A stretch of DNA of 64,000 bases, from assembly GCA_021847015.1 (NCBI GenBank), contig JAJZVW010000005.1, positions 1 through 64,000 on the forward strand, in the 5' to 3' direction. Position numbers and translations under genes: made by a program. Of this stretch, positions 9,169-18,037 are shown piece after piece. This DNA comes from Pseudomonadota bacterium. GTDB lineage: Bacteria; Pseudomonadota; Alphaproteobacteria; Rhodospirillales; Magnetospirillaceae. Under the pieces are notes generated by a model. The model did no database searches, was not told the DNA's origin, and was given only the letters and a program-made list of their open reading frames with translations. Within the stretch, counting starts at the first letter, position 1. Every line of letters begins with the position of its first letter.

Positions 9169-10059
9169 AATACCCTCGTCCTCGCCGTGGAGCCGGTGCT
9201 GGCGCGCGGCGGCCACCACGGTATTGCGCAGCAGGCAGGCGATGGTCATGGGGCCGACGCCGCCGGGCACCGGGGTGATGGCGCCGGCCACCTGCTTGGC
9301 CTCGTCGAAGCGGACGTCGCCCACCAGCTTGCTCTTGCCGTCGGGCAGGGCGATGCGGTTGATGCCCACGTCGATCACGGTCGCGCCCGGCTTGATCCAG
9401 TCGCCGCGCACCATCTCCGGCCGGCCGACCGCCGCCACGACGATGTCGGCGCGGCGCACCTCGTCGGGAAGATCGCGGGTGCGGGAATGGGCGATCGTCA
9501 CGGTGCAGTCCTCGCGCAGCAAGAGATGGGCCATGGGCTTGCCGACGATATTGGAGCGGCCGACGACGATCGCCTTGAGCCCGGTCAAGGACCCCAGATG
9601 GTCCTTGAGCAGCATCAGGCTGCCCAGGGGCGTGCAGGGCACCATGCCCACCCCGCCCGAGGCCAGCATGCCTACGTTCCAGGGGTGGAAGCCGTCCACA
9701 TCCTTGTCGGGGCGGATCGCCTCGATGACCTTCTGGGCGTCGATATGCTTGGGCAGCGGCAGTTGCACCAGGATGCCGTGCACCTCGGGATCGTCGTTGA
9801 GGCCGGCGATCAGGGTCAGCAGCTCGTGCTCGGTGACGTCGGTCTCCAGCGTGTGTTCGAACGACCGCATGCCGACTTCCACCGCCCGCTTGCGCTTGTT
9901 GCGGACATAGACCTGGCTGGCGGGATCCTCGCCCACCAGCACCACCGCCAGCCCTGGGGTGATGCGGTGCCGCAGCCCCATGTCCCGGACGCGTTGGGCG
10001 ACCTTGTCCCGGAGCTGCGCCGAGAACAGGTTTCCGTCAATGATCTTGGCTTCGGTCAT
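9166..10059 (-). CDS. folD: Bifunctional methylenetetrahydrofolate dehydrogenase/cyclohydrolase
   Basis: FolD interconverts 5,10-methylene-, methenyl- and 10-formyl-tetrahydrofolate with NADP. The 297-residue product has the catalytic Lys region ([16 protein letters not shown]), the substrate loop VQLPLPKHI, the NADP-binding [15 protein letters not shown] and the C-terminal [11 protein letters not shown]. The start at MTEAKIIDG overlaps the stop of the DUF167 gene as ATGA, so it is the last gene of a yggT-DUF167-folD operon. Confidence 0.97.
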   Translation of the reverse strand: MTEAKIIDGNLFSAQLRDKVAQRVRDMGLRHRITPGLAVVLVGEDPASQVYVRNKRKRAVEVGMRSFEHTLETDVTEHELLTLIAGLNDDPEVHGILVQLPLPKHIDAQKVIEAIRPDKDVDGFHPWNVGMLASGGVGMVPCTPLGSLMLLKDHLGSLTGLKAIVVGRSNIVGKPMAHLLLREDCTVTIAHSRTRDLPDEVRRADIVVAAVGRPEMVRGDWIKPGATVIDVGINRIALPDGKSKLVGDVRFDEAKQVAGAITPVPGGVGPMTIACLLRNTVVAAARQHRLHGEDEGI

Positions 10060-10379
10060 GGGAGCTTCGCCATCCATTCGTCGAGGCGGCGCCCAAGTTC
10101 GTCGGCGTCGCCGGTGATGAGGAGAACCTTGCGCCGGTCGGTGGCGCCCTGGACGATGTCGATGCTCGTCCGCGGCAGCCGCCACGCCTTCGCCAACAGC
10201 TTGATCAGGGCGGCGTTCGCCTTGCCGTCCTCGGGCACCGCCGTCACCGACACCTTGAGCACCGCGCCGCCGCCGGCCTCGGGGGCGATGCCGTCGATAC
10301 GGTCGCGGGAAGCCTTGGGTGTCAGACGCACCGCCACCCGGACCCCTTCGGGAGCCGCGGTGAACGGCAGGGTGGTCAT
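10056..10379 (-). CDS. DUF167 (YggU/UPF0235) family protein
   Basis: Small 107-residue soluble protein with the family core [14 protein letters not shown] and the [17 protein letters not shown] segment. Biochemical function of the family is not established. Overlaps its neighbours by 4 bp on both sides (yggT upstream, folD downstream), which indicates translational coupling. Confidence 0.93.
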   Translation of the reverse strand: MTTLPFTAAPEGVRVAVRLTPKASRDRIDGIAPEAGGGAVLKVSVTAVPEDGKANAALIKLLAKAWRLPRTSIDIVQGATDRRKVLLITGDADELGRRLDEWMAKLP

Positions 10380-10681
10380 AACCCCGCGGCCATCATGATC
10401 AGCCTGGCATCGACCATCTGAAGGAAGATGATGATCAGCCACAGGACGATCGGCGACAGATCGACCGGCCCGAAATCGGGCAGGACGCGCCGGATCGGCT
10501 TCAATGCCGGTTCGGTCAGCCGCGCCAGCACGTTGCCGATCATGCGGACGGTGGCGTTGTAGGTGTTGATAACCCCGAAAGCGTGCAACCAGCTGAAGAT
10601 GATCGCCGCGACGACCACGTACCAGTAAATTTCCAGGGCGTAGGAGATGACCGTGAGAAGCGGCACGAGAATGATGTTCAT
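10376..10681 (-). CDS. YggT family inner-membrane protein
   Basis: A 101-residue protein with two hydrophobic regions (about residues 2-32 and 74-93) separated by the conserved [15 protein letters not shown] loop. YggT proteins are membrane proteins linked to osmotic-stress tolerance and septum or photosystem biogenesis in other organisms. First gene of the yggT-DUF167-folD operon; overlaps DUF167 by ATGA. Confidence 0.93.
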   Translation of the reverse strand: MNIILVPLLTVISYALEIYWYVVVAAIIFSWLHAFGVINTYNATVRMIGNVLARLTEPALKPIRRVLPDFGPVDLSPIVLWLIIIFLQMVDARLIMMAAGL

Positions 10682-11070
10682 CGACCGGGCGTCCCCATAG
10701 TGGTGGAAAACTTATGCACGGCCCCCCGCGCCATCCGTAAGTTTTCCACCACGGTTCAAAATGTTGGTGGGCCGCCTGACCCGGCCGCTCGGGAACCAAG
10801 CGTCCGGAGCGGACCACGGGCAAAGGGCCATTTCGCCGGCAAACCCTAACGGCACGTGGCGTCCGGCGCAAGCGGAAGGCAAGCCGGACAGCGGTTCTCA
10901 TCATGGCCGGAACACCCCTCGCCCACGACGTGGGAGAGGGTGCCGAGCGCAAGCGAGGCGGGTGAGGGAGCGCGCGTCCGCCCGCTTGGCGCAACAAACG
11001 GCCTGGAAGGGCGCAGCCTTTCCGTGTAATACTAACGGCCTAGGCCAAACGGACTGCCGGGACGGATCGG
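10682..11070. other. Intergenic region between divergent yggT and hemerythrin genes
   Basis: No convincing gene in this 389-bp stretch. It must hold the promoters of both flanking genes. It contains a 15-bp perfect inverted repeat (10700-10714 and 10738-10752) and, at about 10917-10969, a CGCCCACGACGTGGGAGAGG...CGGGTGAGGG sequence that looks like a dispersed intergenic repeat. Confidence 0.6.
10700..10752. promoter_or_regulatory. 15-bp inverted repeat upstream of yggT
   Basis: GTGGTGGAAAACTTA (10700-10714) is repeated inverted at 10738-10752, separated by 23 nt. It starts 19 bp upstream of the yggT ATG. It could be a long-looped hairpin in the yggT leader or a paired operator; no regulator can be named. 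Confidence 0.4.
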
Positions 11071-11544
11071 ATGCCTGTCGTCGAGTGGTCGGACATCTAT
11101 CTCGTCGGGTTGCCGGACCTGGACGAGGATCACAAGCGGTTCGTGGCGGCGATCGCCGAAATCTGCGCCGCCGCCGAATCCGATCCTCCCGAGGACGCCG
11201 CCGGTCTGTTGAAACGCCTCGATACGCTCATCGAGGCCTTCGCCAGGCACGGGGTCAAGGAGGAGCGGATGCTGAGCCTCCTGCGCTCGCCGGCCGGGAT
11301 GGAGCACCGCCGCCAGCACGTCGCCGGCCACAGCCGTTTCCGGGAGGAGGTGGGCAAGGTCCGTTCCCACATCGCCGACGGAGGCCCGGCCCCCGGGGCG
11401 GTCGGGGAACTCGGGGTGTTCCTGATGCTGTTCGAGCTGATCCGCAGCGACTACGACATGGTCGGCCTGCTGCGGCATGAAGGGCTGCTGGTCGGCGACG
11501 GCCGGCTGGTCGAGGGGGCGTCCCGCCAGGATTTCGAACCGTGA
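11071..11544 (+). CDS. Bacteriohemerythrin-like protein
   Basis: A 157-residue single-domain hemerythrin, a four-helix-bundle di-iron protein that binds oxygen. Ligand positions visible: His21 (LDEDHKRF), His60 and Glu64 (HGVKE), His79 and His83 (HRRQH), and Asp127. The last histidine of the canonical HxxxxD helix is replaced by Glu122 (ELIRSD). This may alter oxygen binding or make the site more like a di-iron carboxylate centre. Single gene, divergent from yggT. Confidence 0.88.
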   Translation: MPVVEWSDIYLVGLPDLDEDHKRFVAAIAEICAAAESDPPEDAAGLLKRLDTLIEAFARHGVKEERMLSLLRSPAGMEHRRQHVAGHSRFREEVGKVRSHIADGGPAPGAVGELGVFLMLFELIRSDYDMVGLLRHEGLLVGDGRLVEGASRQDFEP

Positions 11545-11584
11545 GGAGGATCCGGCGTCCGGTCCGGGCGCGGGATCGCCGCCG

Positions 11585-11863
11585 TCAACCCCCGCTGCGT
11601 CCCGCCTGGTAGCCCTGCTGATAGGATTTTTGCTCGGATTTCTTGTAGTAGTCGTACAGCAGGCCGCCGACCAGTCCGGCGCCCGCGCCCGCGGCCGCGC
11701 CCAGTCCGGCGTTGCCGCCGATGGCGCCGAGAACGGCGCCGCCGGCCGCGCCGCCGGCCGTGCCGGTCAGGGCCCGCTGCTGGGTTTCGCTCAATCCGGC
11801 GCAGCCGGTCAGCATGCCGGCGGCGACGCAAGTGGCCAAGGCGGTCCGATGCAAATTGACCAT
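11585..11863 (-). CDS. Glycine-zipper outer-membrane lipoprotein
   Basis: A 92-residue predicted lipoprotein. A signal peptide (MVNLHRTALATCVAAGML) ends in the lipobox LTGC. A run of GxxxG-rich sequence (about residues 30-72, AGGAAGGAVLGAIGGNAGLG-like) is typical of glycine-zipper proteins that insert in or pack against membranes. The C-terminus is Tyr/Gln-rich. An in-frame ATG 18 bp upstream is an alternative start. Lies just downstream of the Rap1a-like gene on the same strand. Confidence 0.85.
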   Translation of the reverse strand: MVNLHRTALATCVAAGMLTGCAGLSETQQRALTGTAGGAAGGAVLGAIGGNAGLGAAAGAGAGLVGGLLYDYYKKSEQKSYQQGYQAGRSGG

Positions 11864-11887
11864 GTCATGACTCGCATTCACGGGCGC

Positions 11888-12286
11888 TCAACTGCGGCAG
11901 GGATAGGTCTGGGTCAGGAATTCGAACATGCCTTCCACGGGGGCCGTCGAGAGCGCCGAGGGATGGGAATGGCTCCAAGCGACGAAGCGGGCGATGCTTT
12001 CGTCGCGGGTGGGTGGCGGATTCGGAGGGCAGACCAGGGGCTGGCGGCCTTCCGCCTGGACCGCCAGATTGTGGTACTGATAGGCGCCGACCATGAAGCC
12101 CTGGCAGAAATTGATGGCCGCCGTGTAGAGCGGGTCGCTGGTCGGCGTGGCGCAGAGATCGACGAGGTCCCCCGTGGTTTTCACGTGGAAATCCTCCTGG
12201 GTGGTGGCGCGAACGGCCGATGTGGAGACCACGGCCGCGGCGATGCCGGCGCTCATCAGCCAGACCGTCTTGATGCCCGATGCCAT
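11888..12286 (-). CDS. Rap1a/Tai-family small secreted protein
   Basis: A 132-residue exported protein with an N-terminal signal peptide (about residues 1-27). The mature part has the Rap1a/Tai pattern: four cysteines, FCQGFMVGAYQYH, then VCPP, a RFVAWSHSHP helix and a terminal YPC. Family members in Serratia neutralise type VI peptidoglycan amidase effectors. No T6SS effector gene is nearby, so an immunity role is not supported here. AAGGAGGGGAG ahead of ATG 12286 fixes the start. Confidence 0.8.
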   Translation of the reverse strand: MASGIKTVWLMSAGIAAAVVSTSAVRATTQEDFHVKTTGDLVDLCATPTSDPLYTAAINFCQGFMVGAYQYHNLAVQAEGRQPLVCPPNPPPTRDESIARFVAWSHSHPSALSTAPVEGMFEFLTQTYPCRS

Positions 12287-12324
12287 CGTCTCTCCCCTCC
12301 TTCCGCCAACGACGGGGCCGGCAC

Positions 12325-13017
12325 TCACCGCGCCGGCAGGGCCGCGCTCTGCGCCCGCGCCAGGCTGTCGCGCAAATCGTTCGCCGCCCCGGCCACCGCC
12401 GCGCGCTGGGCGTCCTGGCTGGTGAGCGTGGCGCCCAGGTCGAAGGCGCTGGGCGCGCGCGTGGTGATGAAGGTGGCGAGCGGCTGGCCGGTTCGGGAAT
12501 CGAAGAACTGGCCCTCGATCGTCACGGTGCCGGTGAACGTCGGCGTGCCGCCGGTGGCGTTGCGGGTCACGTTGGCGACGATTCCCATCGGGGTGATCCG
12601 CGAGGCGGTGGCGGCGACGGGGACGTTTCCGGACATGCCGGCCAGCGTCAATTGCAGGCGAGCGGTGCCGGTGCCGGGGGTGTTGGTGATCCGGTAGCGC
12701 TCGCCCAGGGCGCGGCGGAATTCACGCCCCATGTAGGCGGCCATGGCCTGCTTGTCGGCCGGGGTGGCGTTACCGAAGCTGGCGTCGGCGCCCTGGTAGA
12801 TTTCCGGCGGGGTGATGATGAAGCTGGTATAGCTGGCGGGATTGAGGCCGGGCTTCTTCCAGACGAGCGTACCGGGGACGTTGGGGGATTCCTGCATGGG
12901 CTGGCCGGCCTGCGCCAACCCCGCCGGGACGCTTGGCCCCGAGGAGGACGAGCACGCCGTCGCCGCGGCCAGAACCACGCCCAACGCCAAAATCCGCGCC
13001 CCTCCGGTAGCGACCAT
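12325..13017 (-). CDS. DUF3313-type lipoprotein
   Basis: A 230-residue predicted outer-membrane lipoprotein. The signal peptide ends in ATAC followed by a Ser/Pro-rich linker. The body resembles DUF3313 (YTSFIITPPEIYQG; REFRRALGERY; TIEGQFFDSRTGQPLA). GGAGG lies 8 nt before ATG 13017. The gene is 38 bp upstream of the Rap1a-like gene on the same strand, and the three small envelope genes probably form one transcript. Molecular function unknown. Confidence 0.8.
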   Translation of the reverse strand: MVATGGARILALGVVLAAATACSSSSGPSVPAGLAQAGQPMQESPNVPGTLVWKKPGLNPASYTSFIITPPEIYQGADASFGNATPADKQAMAAYMGREFRRALGERYRITNTPGTGTARLQLTLAGMSGNVPVAATASRITPMGIVANVTRNATGGTPTFTGTVTIEGQFFDSRTGQPLATFITTRAPSAFDLGATLTSQDAQRAAVAGAANDLRDSLARAQSAALPAR

Positions 13018-13144
13018 GGAAGCGGCCTCCGTCTTGACCATCACCGGTACATCGGAAATGGGGGCATCCCTGGCAATCGCGCTACCCCGCACGCGCGGCG
13101 GCCAGGGGCGGAAGGGCGGACGGCGCATGCGGTTACCCACCGGG

Positions 13145-14263
13145 TCAGTGGACGAAATCGGACGCCGGCTTGACGTTGAGCGTGACCGCGGCGACCGCGG
13201 CGGGGTCGTGTCCATCGGCGGCGATGTGGCTGAAATGGTCCTGGCCGACGAAGCCCGCGGTGGGGATGTCCTCGAAGGCGCCATTCGGTGCCAGACTGAT
13301 CGTGCCGTGCCCGGGCAGGGTTTGGACGAAGGCCGCCAGCGCGCCGTGTCCGCCCGTGTCGCCGGCGAGCACGCCCTGGGTCGGGCCGAAGTTCGTCGGC
13401 TGGCCGGTAATGGCGATCCAGGCCGTCTGCGTGGGACTGTTGACGGTGCCGTTGCTGTCGTAATAGGTGAAGTGATCGACCGGCGGGCCGCTCACCTTGG
13501 GGGTGTAGGCGAGGCCGCCATTGGCGGCGAGGGATAGGGTGCCGCCGCTGGGGCCGGTGACGAGATGGACGCTCAGGGGCTTGCCGAAGGGGTCGGTGTC
13601 GTTGGCAAGAACGCCGTGAGCGGCATCCACGGTGAAGGAGGGGCTCCCCGAGGGAGAGAAGACCTTCCGGAACAGGTCGTTGTTCGCGACCGGAGCGGTG
13701 TGGACGGGCGGCGTCACGTCGATGAAAAGTGTCTCGGGAAAGCCGACCGGCTGGCCGCCCGTAGTGTGCTGGATGGTGAAGCTGTCGATGCCGACGAAGC
13801 CGGCATCCGGCGCGTAGGCGAAGGCGCCGGGTGCGAGGAAGGCGTTGTTCGGCGTGCCGAGCGTCAGGCTGCCGTGGCTTACGGTGGACACCAGTTGCGG
13901 CACGTCCGAAGGGGTGCTCGACTGCAATCCCGGTGGCGGAACGGTCAGGGTGGTCGCCTTCGCGATGCTGAAGCTCGGCGGTCCGAACACGTAATCCGTC
14001 ATCAATATCTGGTTGAGCTGCGTGATGTCGGCGAGAATGGTGTCGAACGGGACGAAGTCGGCGCCGGCGGCGAAACTCAGCACTTGGTTTTCCGCCGTTC
14101 CGATGAGGTTGCTGTGCGGAACCGCGGCGACCGGGTTGTGCTCCAGCGCGTTTTCCAGCAAGTCCCCCAGCGTGGTCGAACCTTGATAGCCCGTGGAGTC
14201 GGGAATGTGGGTGACGTGCGGTGTGCCGGGTTGCCAAGTGGTGGGCGTCGGGGATGTTGCGGG
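13145..14263 (-). CDS. Cadherin-like (VCBS/Ig-like) repeat protein
   Basis: A 372-residue protein. It contains at least two tandem beta-sandwich repeats with the bacterial cadherin-like signature (APVANNDLF..., HGVLANDTDP, GTLSLAANGGLAYTP, DHFTYYDSNG), and a third weaker unit follows. Such repeats usually occur in large surface adhesins, but here the protein is short and has no signal peptide, RTX repeats or anchor. AAGGAG 10 nt before ATG 14263 supports the start. Function inferred only as adhesion or surface-related. Confidence 0.75.
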   Translation of the reverse strand, partial: PATSPTPTTWQPGTPHVTHIPDSTGYQGSTTLGDLLENALEHNPVAAVPHSNLIGTAENQVLSFAAGADFVPFDTILADITQLNQILMTDYVFGPPSFSIAKATTLTVPPPGLQSSTPSDVPQLVSTVSHGSLTLGTPNNAFLAPGAFAYAPDAGFVGIDSFTIQHTTGGQPVGFPETLFIDVTPPVHTAPVANNDLFRKVFSPSGSPSFTVDAAHGVLANDTDPFGKPLSVHLVTGPSGGTLSLAANGGLAYTPKVSGPPVDHFTYYDSNGTVNSPTQTAWIAITGQPTNFGPTQGVLAGDTGGHGALAAFVQTLPGHGTISLAPNGAFEDIPTAGFVGQDHFSHIAADGHDPAAVAAVTLNVKPASDFVH

Positions 14264-14645
14264 CATGGCCGGATTGCTCCTTGCGTCGAACTGAATCAGC
14301 AAACGTTCCGCTCGCGGTTCCGGCAGCAGGAGAGATGCTTCGGGTTTGGATCGGGATCATTTCGATTTGGCTTGAGGGCGTGCCGGCGGCATGGGCAAGC
14401 CCATCATGACCCGCATCGGTGGCAGGTCGCCCCGGAACGGGACTGGGCGCGCGGCACGAGCCCCTTTGACCCCGTTGGATGTTCTCGGTGGAATTTCCCC
14501 AACCACGGGGGTGACCCGCTCGGAATCCGATGCCATCATGGCCGCTTGACCGCCGAAGGGGGCGGCACCGGTATCTGATTACCGTCTCTGTACAATCATG
14601 TGTATCGGCGTCCGTATTTCCGGTTATTCTGTAGAGTAATCGCCA
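14264..14645. other. Intergenic region upstream of the cadherin-like and fusion genes
   Basis: About 380 bp between divergent genes; no gene recognised. GC content falls noticeably toward 14600, as in the first 650 bp of the next gene. Promoters for both flanking genes are expected here. Confidence 0.5.
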
Positions 14646-17186
14646 ATGATATTCATTCATTCCAGCTTTCGTGTTTCCAGCACATGGCTATGGTCGCGAC
14701 TACGGACGTCGGATCGTGTCGTGTCGTATTACGAAGTATTTAACAATCATCTGTCCAACATTAGGGTTGATCAGATAAATAACCATAGCCACGATACCTG
14801 GCGCTCGAATCATCCTGTCGGAGCCCCGTATTTTCTTGAATTTCAGCCCTTGATCAAGGATACGGGCGGCGTCGAAAAATTTTGCGCGGGCACGTCCTTC
14901 GATCATTTCATCCCGCCCGGGGGTTTGCACGGGCAGCTCGGCGAATCCGAGCACACGTATCTTGCCAGCCTGATCGCACATGCTCGGAGCTTGGATAAAA
15001 TCCCGGTTCTCTCCTGCACCCGGACCCTTGGGCGCCTGCGGGCGATCAAGGCGGCGTTCCCGGGCTTGCACATTCTTGTCTGTCGCAGACTTTTTCAGCA
15101 ATGGTGCTCGTACACAGCGCAATGTGTTCTCGGCAATAGTTATTTTATGAACACCGTTCGTGAAATTTTAGATCAAAATAAACACGACCCTGTTATTGCC
15201 TGGATTGGCGGCAATTTTCCGCTCGGAGCCCCGGAAATTGACAACGCTAATTATTTTCTTTGTTTCTCCCTGCTCCATCTATATCTCTATGCGCAGGTTG
15301 CGGACGCGGCGGATCTCGTCGTCGATGTCAACAGGCTCGTTGCGGATTCCGACTATCGGCAGGCGACCGAAGCGGCGATCGCCGCGGCCGGCGGGATCGC
15401 CGTCGATCTCTCCGATGCCAGGGACTCGATGGAATTTTCGCTTGTCTCGCTCGGGAGCGGCAGCGATTTGGCCGCCAGGCTGGGGCCCGCCGCCGAGCGG
15501 ATAATTGCGGACGCCCCATCCCCGCGGGGGCGGGATTTGGCATCCCGGGCGCTGGCGGATCTGATCGAGGATTATGGACGCTACACCGAGTTTCCGGGCG
15601 CGGCCGCCAAATCCGGCGGGTCGCCCGGTGGCCGCGACGCCCCGACCGCGCCCGACCCGTTGGGCCGCGCCATGGCCGCGCTTCACGCCAAGGACTTCGC
15701 CGCCTGCATCGCCGCTTGCGAGAGCGCCCTGGCGGCCGATCCGCGATCGGCGAGGGCGTTGCATCTGGCGGGCTCGGCCTGGTGCTGGTCGGGAAAGCCG
15801 CAAGCGGGGATAAAGCTGCTGGTGGGCGCATTCCTCCTTGCCCCCGGGGAAGTGGCCTTCCGGGTGGATCTTGCCACCGTGCTGGCGGCCCATGGCCGCC
15901 GGGAAGAGGCGATCCGGCTGCTGCGGGACGGCTTTGGGCGCCATCCCGCCGAGCCCCGGGTCACGGTCCGCCTGGCGCGGCTGCTGTCCGATTCCGGCCG
16001 CCACGACGAGGCCATCGCCATCCTGTCGGCCGCCGTGGCCAAGCTGCCGCTCCGGGCCGAATACCACCGCCTGCTCGCCGCCGAATACGCGGGCGAACTT
16101 CGCCTGTCCGAAGCGCTGCTGCATTTGCGTCTGGCCGAGGCGTCGGCGCCCGATGTGGCGGAGATTCAGACCGGCCTGGGCGTCCTGCATCAGGCGCTGG
16201 GCGATCCCGATGCCGCCATCGGCCATCACGAGCGGGCCGTGGCGCTGGGCGGGGACGATCCGGCGCCGCATTTCAACCTTGCCACCGCGCTGCTCACCCG
16301 CGGCGACTTCGCCCGGGGGTTCGCCGAGTTCGAGTGGCGCCTGCGGATGCTGCCGCGCGCCTGTCCGGCGCCACCCGGCTGGAGGGGCGAGCGGCTCGAC
16401 GGGCGCCGCCTGCTGGTGACGGCGGAGCAGGGATTCGGCGACATGATCCAGTTCGCCCGCTTCCTGCCGCGCCTGGCGGCCTTCGGCGGCGAGGTGGTGG
16501 TGGAAAGCCCGCCGGAACTGGAGCGGCTTTTCGCGAGCCTGCCGGGGGTATCCGGCTGCACCGCCGCGGGTAAGCCGACCGGGGCGTTCGACGTCGGCGT
16601 GCCACTGCTCAGCCTGCCCGCCGTCCTCGGCTGCACAAAGGACGACTTGGCCGCCCCGGTTCCTTATGTGAGGCCGCCCGCGGGGGTGCGGGTGGAGTTG
16701 CCCGAAGGCGACGGGCTGAGGGTCGGTCTGGTGTGGGCCGGCCGGCCGGCGACGGGCGAGGTCTATGTCCGCCGCTCGCTCAATCGCCGGTCGTGCCGGC
16801 TGGCATCGCTGGCGCCGCTGGCGGACGTGCCGGGGGTGACGCTCTACAGCTTGCAAACGGGCGAGCCGGCGGCGCAGTTGGCGGCATCCGGTCTGCCCAT
16901 CCACGATATCGGCTCGCGCCTCGGCGATTTCGCCGACACCGCCGCGGCCATAGCCGCCCTCGATCTGGTGATTTCGGTCGACACCGCCGCGGTGCATCTG
17001 GCCGGCGCCATGGGGCGGCCCGTCTGGGTGATGCTGGCGCCGGGCCAGGCCGATTATCGCTGGGGAACCTCCGGCGAAACCTCGCCCTGGTATCCCACCG
17101 CCCGCCTGTTCCGGGCCGACAGCGCGGATTGGTCCGGGATGGTCGCCGCCGTCGCCGCCGCGCTCAGGGAGGTCCGGCCCACGTAG
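14646..17186 (+). CDS. Sulfotransferase-like / TPR / glycosyltransferase fusion protein
   Basis: An 846-residue three-part protein. Residues 1-260 look like a sulfotransferase-type P-loop domain (HSSFRVSSTWLW near the N-terminus, then an RTLGRLRAIKAAFPG segment). Residues about 335-540 form TPR repeats (for example AEIQTGLGVLHQALGDPDAAIGHHERAVAL). Residues about 560-840 resemble TPR-linked GT9/GT41-like glycosyltransferases (VTAEQGFGDMIQFARF, LYSLQTGEPAAQ, DLVISVDTAAVHLAGAMGRP). The first 650 bp are clearly lower in GC than the rest, which suggests that the N-terminal domain was acquired separately. Substrate unknown; probably glycan or protein decoration. Confidence 0.75.
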   Translation: MIFIHSSFRVSSTWLWSRLRTSDRVVSYYEVFNNHLSNIRVDQINNHSHDTWRSNHPVGAPYFLEFQPLIKDTGGVEKFCAGTSFDHFIPPGGLHGQLGESEHTYLASLIAHARSLDKIPVLSCTRTLGRLRAIKAAFPGLHILVCRRLFQQWCSYTAQCVLGNSYFMNTVREILDQNKHDPVIAWIGGNFPLGAPEIDNANYFLCFSLLHLYLYAQVADAADLVVDVNRLVADSDYRQATEAAIAAAGGIAVDLSDARDSMEFSLVSLGSGSDLAARLGPAAERIIADAPSPRGRDLASRALADLIEDYGRYTEFPGAAAKSGGSPGGRDAPTAPDPLGRAMAALHAKDFAACIAACESALAADPRSARALHLAGSAWCWSGKPQAGIKLLVGAFLLAPGEVAFRVDLATVLAAHGRREEAIRLLRDGFGRHPAEPRVTVRLARLLSDSGRHDEAIAILSAAVAKLPLRAEYHRLLAAEYAGELRLSEALLHLRLAEASAPDVAEIQTGLGVLHQALGDPDAAIGHHERAVALGGDDPAPHFNLATALLTRGDFARGFAEFEWRLRMLPRACPAPPGWRGERLDGRRLLVTAEQGFGDMIQFARFLPRLAAFGGEVVVESPPELERLFASLPGVSGCTAAGKPTGAFDVGVPLLSLPAVLGCTKDDLAAPVPYVRPPAGVRVELPEGDGLRVGLVWAGRPATGEVYVRRSLNRRSCRLASLAPLADVPGVTLYSLQTGEPAAQLAASGLPIHDIGSRLGDFADTAAAIAALDLVISVDTAAVHLAGAMGRPVWVMLAPGQADYRWGTSGETSPWYPTARLFRADSADWSGMVAAVAAALREVRPT

Positions 17187-17391
17187 CCGGCGGCGTTCGT
17201 GCGCCTGAAGCGGTGCCCAGGATGGGGAGAACGATGGGTCGATCCCGAAAGACCGGCTGGACGGCGGGCAAATGCGAGGGCATTGGCGGAGGTAAGGGCA
17301 CTGGGATCAAACCGTCTCTCGTTGAATATCAATGTGTTAACGGACATCGTCGCCGCTTGATCCGCCACCCATATGGTGGCATCATGTGGCG

Positions 17392-17565
17392 ATGGAAAAG
17401 CGTCGGCCAACCTATGATCTCGATGCCGTCGAGGCCGCCCTTGGCTCGGTCGAGACGCTGCCGATCACCCGGACGGCCTTTTCCGATGCCCTGTCGCTGG
17501 GGTTCAGCCGCTCGGGCAAATCAATCCTCCAACCTTACCAGATGGCGCGTGCCGCCACCGTCTGA
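17392..17565 (+). pseudogene. MqsR-family toxin, N-terminal fragment
   Basis: A 57-codon frame starting MEKRRPTYDLDAVEAALGSV matches the N-terminus of MqsR-type mRNA interferases (E. coli MqsR begins MEKRTPHTRLSQVK). After about residue 42 the similarity stops and the frame ends early; the usual length is about 100 residues. The catalytic C-terminal half is missing, and no MqsA antitoxin is present. Likely a decayed toxin at the left side of the accessory island. Confidence 0.45.
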
Positions 17566-17583
17566 TGACGGCACGCCACCTTC

Positions 17584-17769
17584 TTACTTCTCGCTGGGGT
17601 GCTCGCGGCGGACGCCCTTGAACGGCGTGCCATCGGCCTTGCCGTCCATGATGCGCCCGGTATCCGCGTCACGTTTGTACCAGATGCCGTTGTTCGGATT
17701 CTGGAACTGCGAGCGGTCCTTCACGGCACCATTGCGGTGCCCATCGCCATAAGGCGGGTTCGTGGCCAT
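17584..17769 (-). CDS. Small conserved hypothetical protein (61 residues)
   Basis: A charged, Gly/Asn/Asp-rich 61-residue protein (MATNPPYGDGHRNGAVKDRS...), with AAAGGG upstream of ATG 17769. The pattern NPNNGIWYKRDADTGRIMDGK recalls small proteins found near toxin-antitoxin or mobile genes in other alphaproteobacteria, but I cannot name a family with certainty. It has no signal peptide or membrane segment. Confidence 0.6.
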   Translation of the reverse strand: MATNPPYGDGHRNGAVKDRSQFQNPNNGIWYKRDADTGRIMDGKADGTPFKGVRREHPSEK

Positions 17770-17959
17770 AGGTTTCCCTTTCAAGCCATTTGTCGGTTCG
17801 GGCTTGCGCAGCGAGGGAAACCCATTATTGTAACGGGTTGCGTGAGGCAATCCTTCGCTACGTGGCCGCAAGAACCTGTTTGCGACCACGTTTTGCTGAT
17901 TGGGGCGGTTCAGGGTTCCAGCCTGGATCGCCCTTTTCGTGTCCGGCGCACCTCCCGTG

Positions 17960-18037
17960 GTGGGTTGACCGAGGGAGTCGCGTCGGTTTACAAAACGCAT
18001 GTGCATTCTTGATTCGTAAACCTGGGGAGTCAAGTCC
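17960..18037 (+). promoter_or_regulatory. Candidate autoregulated promoter of the XRE-ImmA gene
   Basis: A TTGACC box (17965-17970) lies upstream of the gene, and GTTTAC (17985-17990) and GTAAAC (18015-18020) form an inverted pair with a 24-nt spacer. Antitoxin-like XRE regulators usually bind such sites over their own promoter. Weak match; inference only. Confidence 0.3.
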
